Of a DNA stretch of 8,082 bases, positions 5,488 to 8,082 are shown in pieces. The translations under genes and the position numbers were made by a program. Location of the stretch: contig JAFZLE010000272.1 in the NCBI GenBank assembly GCA_017551645.1, positions 1 to 8,082 of the forward strand, written 5' to 3'. The notes under the pieces were generated by a model. The model was not told the origin of the DNA, did not search any database, and saw only the letters and a list, made by a program, of their open reading frames with translations. Each line of letters starts with the position of its first letter. Positions within the stretch are counted from its first letter, which is position 1. The stretch comes from Clostridia bacterium (GTDB lineage: Bacteria > Bacillota > Clostridia > Christensenellales > Aristaeellaceae).

Positions 5488-7572
5488 ATGAAAGACTATA
5501 CTGCAAAGAATATCCGCAACGTCGCCGTACTTGGGCATGGCGGCGAGGGTAAGACCACCCTCGTCGAGGCTCTGCTCTATACCGCCGGCGCGATCGACCG
5601 TCAGGGCAAGGTGGAAAACGGCACCGCCACTACCGACTATGATCCCGAAGAAGTGCGCCGCCAGATCTCTATTTCCGCAGCGCTGGCTCCCCTGGAGTAT
5701 AAGGACACCAAGATCAACCTGGTCGACATTCCCGGCTTCTTCGATTTCGCCGGCGAAATGATGGGCCCCCTGACCGTATGCGAAGGCGCGCTCATCACCG
5801 TGGGCGCTGTGGGCGGCCTGGACGTAGGCGCCGAGAAGGCGTGGAAAGAGTGCGACAAGCATCATACCTCCCGCATGATCGTCATCAACAACATGTCTCG
5901 TGAAAACGCCAATTTCGAGAAGGCGCTGGCTACCATCACCGACAAATACGGTTCTCACGTGGCTCCCATCGAGGTGCCCATCGTGGAAAACGGCCAGTTC
6001 ACCGGCGTCGTGTGCGTGCTGGAAAACAAAGCGTTCAGCGGCGAAGGCAAGACCCTTAAAGAGATCCCGGTCCCCGACAGCGTGAAGGATGAAGTCGAGT
6101 CCTGCCGCGAGAAGATAATGGAAGCCGCCGCCGGCGCCGACGAAGAACTTATGGAAAAGTACTTCGAAGAGCTGGAGCTCTCTCCCGAAGACACCATGAA
6201 GGGTCTGAGGAAGGGCATACTGGACGGAAGCGTAGTGCCGGTAGTGTGCTGCGACTCCATCACCCGCGTAGGCCTGGGCAAGGTGCTGGACAACATCGTT
6301 GACCTGCTGCCCTCTCCCGACGGCCGCGTGCATAAGGGCGTCAATCCCAAGACCGACGAAGCTGACGAGCGCGTCACCGCCGAAGACCAGCCCTTCTCCG
6401 CTCAGGTGTTCAAGACCCTGGCTGACCCCTTCGTGGGCAAGCTGAGCCTGATCAAGATCAACAGCGGCGTGCTGACCGGCGACATGACCCTCTACAACGC
6501 CAATGCCGAAAAGACCGAGAAACCCGGCACCATCTACTACATGCTGGGCAAAAAGACCAACCCCCTCACCAAGGGCGTGGCGGGCGACATCATCGCTCTG
6601 GCCAAACTGGTAAGCGTTTCCACCGGCAACACCCTGTGCGACCAGGCCAAGCCCATCAAGTATCCCGATATCGACTTCCCGGCGCCCTGCATCTCCATGG
6701 CCGTTTACGCCAAGAAAGCCGGCGAAGAAGACAAGATCTTTAACGGCCTGAACCGCCTGATGGAAGAAGATCCCACCATCACCGTCACCAAGGTCGTGGA
6801 GACCACCGAAAGCCTTATCAACGGCCTGGGCGAGACCCAGATCGACGTGGTCGCCAAGAAGCTTGAGAGCAAGTTCGGCGTGCAGTGCCTGCTGCAGGAT
6901 CCCAAGATCCCCTACCGCGAGTCCATCCGCAAGAAGGTCGACGTACGCGGCCGCCATAAGAAGCAGTCCGGCGGACACGGCCAGTTCGGCGACGTGGTGA
7001 TCGAGTTCCGTCCCAACGACGATCCCACCAACAACGAGTTCGTGTTTGAAGACGCGGTCGTGGGCGGTGTTGTGCCCCGCAACTTCATCCCCGCGGTCGA
7101 AAAGGGCCTGAGGGAGAACATCAAGAAGGGCGTGCTCGCGGGCTTCCCCGTGGTGGGCCTGACCGCCAAACTGCACGACGGCAGCTACCACCCGGTAGAC
7201 TCCTCCGAAATGGCGTTCAAGACCGCCGCGCGTCTGGCCTTCAAACAGCTGGACACTGCCAGCCCCTACCTGCTTGAGCCCGTATACCGTGCCAAGATCA
7301 TCGTGCCCAACGACTACGTGGGCACCATCATGGGTGACATGAGCAAGCGCCGCGGTTCCGTAGGCGACCAGCAGACCCTGGAAGGCGGCGAGGTACAGCT
7401 GGAGGCTACCGTGCCCCAGAGCGAAATGTTCAAGTACGCCACCGACCTGCGCTCCATGACCCAGGGCAGAGGCTCCTTCTCCATGGAGTTCGACAGCTAT
7501 CAGGAAGTGCCCGCCCAGAACGCCAAGAAGATCATCGAGAGCGCCAAGAAGGACGAGGACGAGGACGAATAA
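5488..7572 (+). CDS. EF-G-like translational GTPase with degenerate G motifs
   Basis: The 694-residue protein has the full EF-G layout. The G domain (about 1-280) has a P-loop GHGGEGKTT (16-24), a switch I RQISI (58-62) with Ser where Thr is usual, and a G3 DIPGFFDF (80-87). Domain II is about 300-390 and domain III about 400-483. Domain IV (about 484-590) has GGHGQFGDVVIEF and the tip loop HDGSYHPVDSSEMAFK (563-578). Domain V is about 595-680, with MGDMSKRRGSV. The tail is acidic (DEDEDE). Overall it resembles the clostridial second EF-G type rather than canonical FusA, which usually starts with an AHIDAGKTT P-loop. The NKxD motif reads NNMS (134-137), and the position of the catalytic His is Phe84, so nucleotide specificity and hydrolysis may differ from EF-G. 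It is a single gene with a strong promoter and terminator, and its codon use is strongly biased to C/G-ending codons, suggesting high expression. Its role in the cell is unknown. Confidence 0.88.
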   Translation: MKDYTAKNIRNVAVLGHGGEGKTTLVEALLYTAGAIDRQGKVENGTATTDYDPEEVRRQISISAALAPLEYKDTKINLVDIPGFFDFAGEMMGPLTVCEGALITVGAVGGLDVGAEKAWKECDKHHTSRMIVINNMSRENANFEKALATITDKYGSHVAPIEVPIVENGQFTGVVCVLENKAFSGEGKTLKEIPVPDSVKDEVESCREKIMEAAAGADEELMEKYFEELELSPEDTMKGLRKGILDGSVVPVVCCDSITRVGLGKVLDNIVDLLPSPDGRVHKGVNPKTDEADERVTAEDQPFSAQVFKTLADPFVGKLSLIKINSGVLTGDMTLYNANAEKTEKPGTIYYMLGKKTNPLTKGVAGDIIALAKLVSVSTGNTLCDQAKPIKYPDIDFPAPCISMAVYAKKAGEEDKIFNGLNRLMEEDPTITVTKVVETTESLINGLGETQIDVVAKKLESKFGVQCLLQDPKIPYRESIRKKVDVRGRHKKQSGGHGQFGDVVIEFRPNDDPTNNEFVFEDAVVGGVVPRNFIPAVEKGLRENIKKGVLAGFPVVGLTAKLHDGSYHPVDSSEMAFKTAARLAFKQLDTASPYLLEPVYRAKIIVPNDYVGTIMGDMSKRRGSVGDQQTLEGGEVQLEATVPQSEMFKYATDLRSMTQGRGSFSMEFDSYQEVPAQNAKKIIESAKKDEDEDE

Positions 7573-7587
7573 TCCGCCTGACGGATA

Positions 7588-7662
7588 CAGCTTATATAGC
7601 AGGAACCGGGAAGCAAAAATGCTTCCCGGTTTTGTCGTTTATGTGCATGCTATATAAGACTG
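7588..7662. repeat. Outer inverted repeat enclosing the EF-G-like terminator
   Basis: CTTATATAGCA (7591-7601) is the exact reverse complement of TGCTATATAAG (7648-7658). Three further pairs (CAG 7588-7590 with CTG 7660-7662) form if A7659 is bulged. The terminator hairpin lies wholly between the arms. The whole element sits between two convergent genes. Confidence 0.75.
7604..7632 (+). terminator. Rho-independent terminator of the EF-G-like gene
   Basis: A perfect 12-bp stem (7604-7615 with 7620-7631) with an AAAA tetraloop is followed by a T-rich end, TTT G TC G TTT. It begins 32 bases after the stop codon. Being nearly symmetric, it might also act on the convergent minus-strand transcript, though the T content on that side is poor. 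Confidence 0.9.
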
Positions 7663-7728
7663 TTTATAGGTAACACATCTTTATTCTGATGGTTCGGACA
7701 GGCAGGCTGATCAGCAATATGAAACAAA

Positions 7729-8082
7729 CTAAAACAGTAAAGGCAGTATCTCTTTATACTTCTCATTTATAGGTGTAGATCTTACACAGTAACCATATTT
7801 GTTGATTTCAGTTATTCCCTGCTTTTTGTCAAGGCAGGCCTTCAGAAATGTCCTATGTCTATCAGATGTGGATGCCCATGGCAGCAAGCGAATATATAAG
7901 CTTAACATGGCAGTGTTTTTATGCTTTTTATCCTGTTGAGCCAAATCGACACCTCTTTTCAGCAATTTCCAACCAATTTCGAGCGCCCGCTCTTCGTGGA
8001 TCCATGAAGCAAGATAGTGAAATTCATTGCAGCCTTCTTTTGTAACTACATTGACCGGCCAATGATGCTTAAGCAAGTATTC
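7729..8082 (-). CDS. Ankyrin-repeat-like protein, C-terminal part (5' end outside window)
   Basis: The minus-strand frame is open from the window edge to TAG at 7731-7729, giving 117 residues; the TTG at 8076 is not needed as a start because the frame stays open beyond it. One ankyrin-like repeat is visible: CNEFHYLAS (cf. G-TALHxAA), a helix ending in WKLLKRGVDL (cf. LLLxxGADV), then AQQDKKHKNTAML (cf. NxxDxxGxTPL). A second, decayed repeat may begin at KACLDKKQGITEINKYGYCV. Ankyrin repeats bind other proteins; the partner is unknown. Base composition is clearly more AT-rich than the other genes (for example 23 G+C in bases 7921-7980 against 39 in 6961-7020), which may mean recent acquisition or weak expression. 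It converges on the EF-G-like gene. Confidence 0.6.
   Translation of the reverse strand, partial: EYLLKHHWPVNVVTKEGCNEFHYLASWIHEERALEIGWKLLKRGVDLAQQDKKHKNTAMLSLYIRLLPWASTSDRHRTFLKACLDKKQGITEINKYGYCVRSTPINEKYKEILPLLF

Noticed and set aside
5335..7191. 618-residue open frame on the minus strand opposite the EF-G-like gene
   Set aside because: It is a shadow of strong C/G-ending codon bias in the sense gene; it has no recognisable domain, and the sense frame is an unmistakable full-length EF-G-like protein.
7848..8045. 65-residue plus-strand frame over the right end
   Set aside because: It is antisense to the ankyrin-like frame, has no SD and shows no recognisable sequence pattern.

Overview
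The window reads as the chromosome of a GC-rich, probably uncultured member of the Clostridia (Firmicutes). The evidence is strong AAGGAGG-type ribosome binding sites, near-consensus sigma-A promoters, a biotin-dependent carboxyltransferase of the OadA/PycB type, an EF-G-like GTPase of the clostridial type, and surface proteins with a Pro-Thr-Pro-Glu spacer and bacterial SH3 domains. The lineage within Clostridia is an inference and cannot be fixed from this stretch. No phage, transposon, CRISPR, tRNA or rRNA signal was seen.

Layout. Bases 1-612 are the 3' end of a carboxyltransferase gene (OadA/PycB), closed by a hairpin terminator. A large cytoplasmic protein of the glutaminase A / DUF4964-DUF5127-DUF4965-DUF1793 family follows (695-2629). 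Its stop codon lies inside the -35 box of a very good promoter (2626-2654). That promoter drives two translationally coupled surface-protein genes: a lipoprotein with a 24-unit PTPE spacer (2684-3520) and a secreted protein with two SH3b domains (3520-4689). Two hairpins fill the gap to a GNAT acetyltransferase gene (4763-5338). A second strong promoter (5408-5435) serves an EF-G-like translational GTPase (5488-7572), which ends at a strong terminator nested within a larger inverted repeat. The right end (7729-8082, minus strand) is AT-rich and holds the C-terminal part of an ankyrin-repeat-like protein that runs off the window.

How the genes relate. The two surface proteins form a clear unit: same promoter, TAATG overlap, both exported, with a lipid-anchored spacer protein next to a likely wall-binding SH3b protein. 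The other genes are mostly single units separated by hairpins. The two points most worth following are (a) a short block in the lipoprotein that matches the IGGADGPT signature of the membrane beta subunits of sodium-pumping decarboxylases, in a locus that also carries an oadA-type gene, and (b) the degenerate GTP-binding motifs of the EF-G-like protein, where the NKxD motif reads NNMS and the catalytic His position is Phe. No complete new multi-gene system could be demonstrated.
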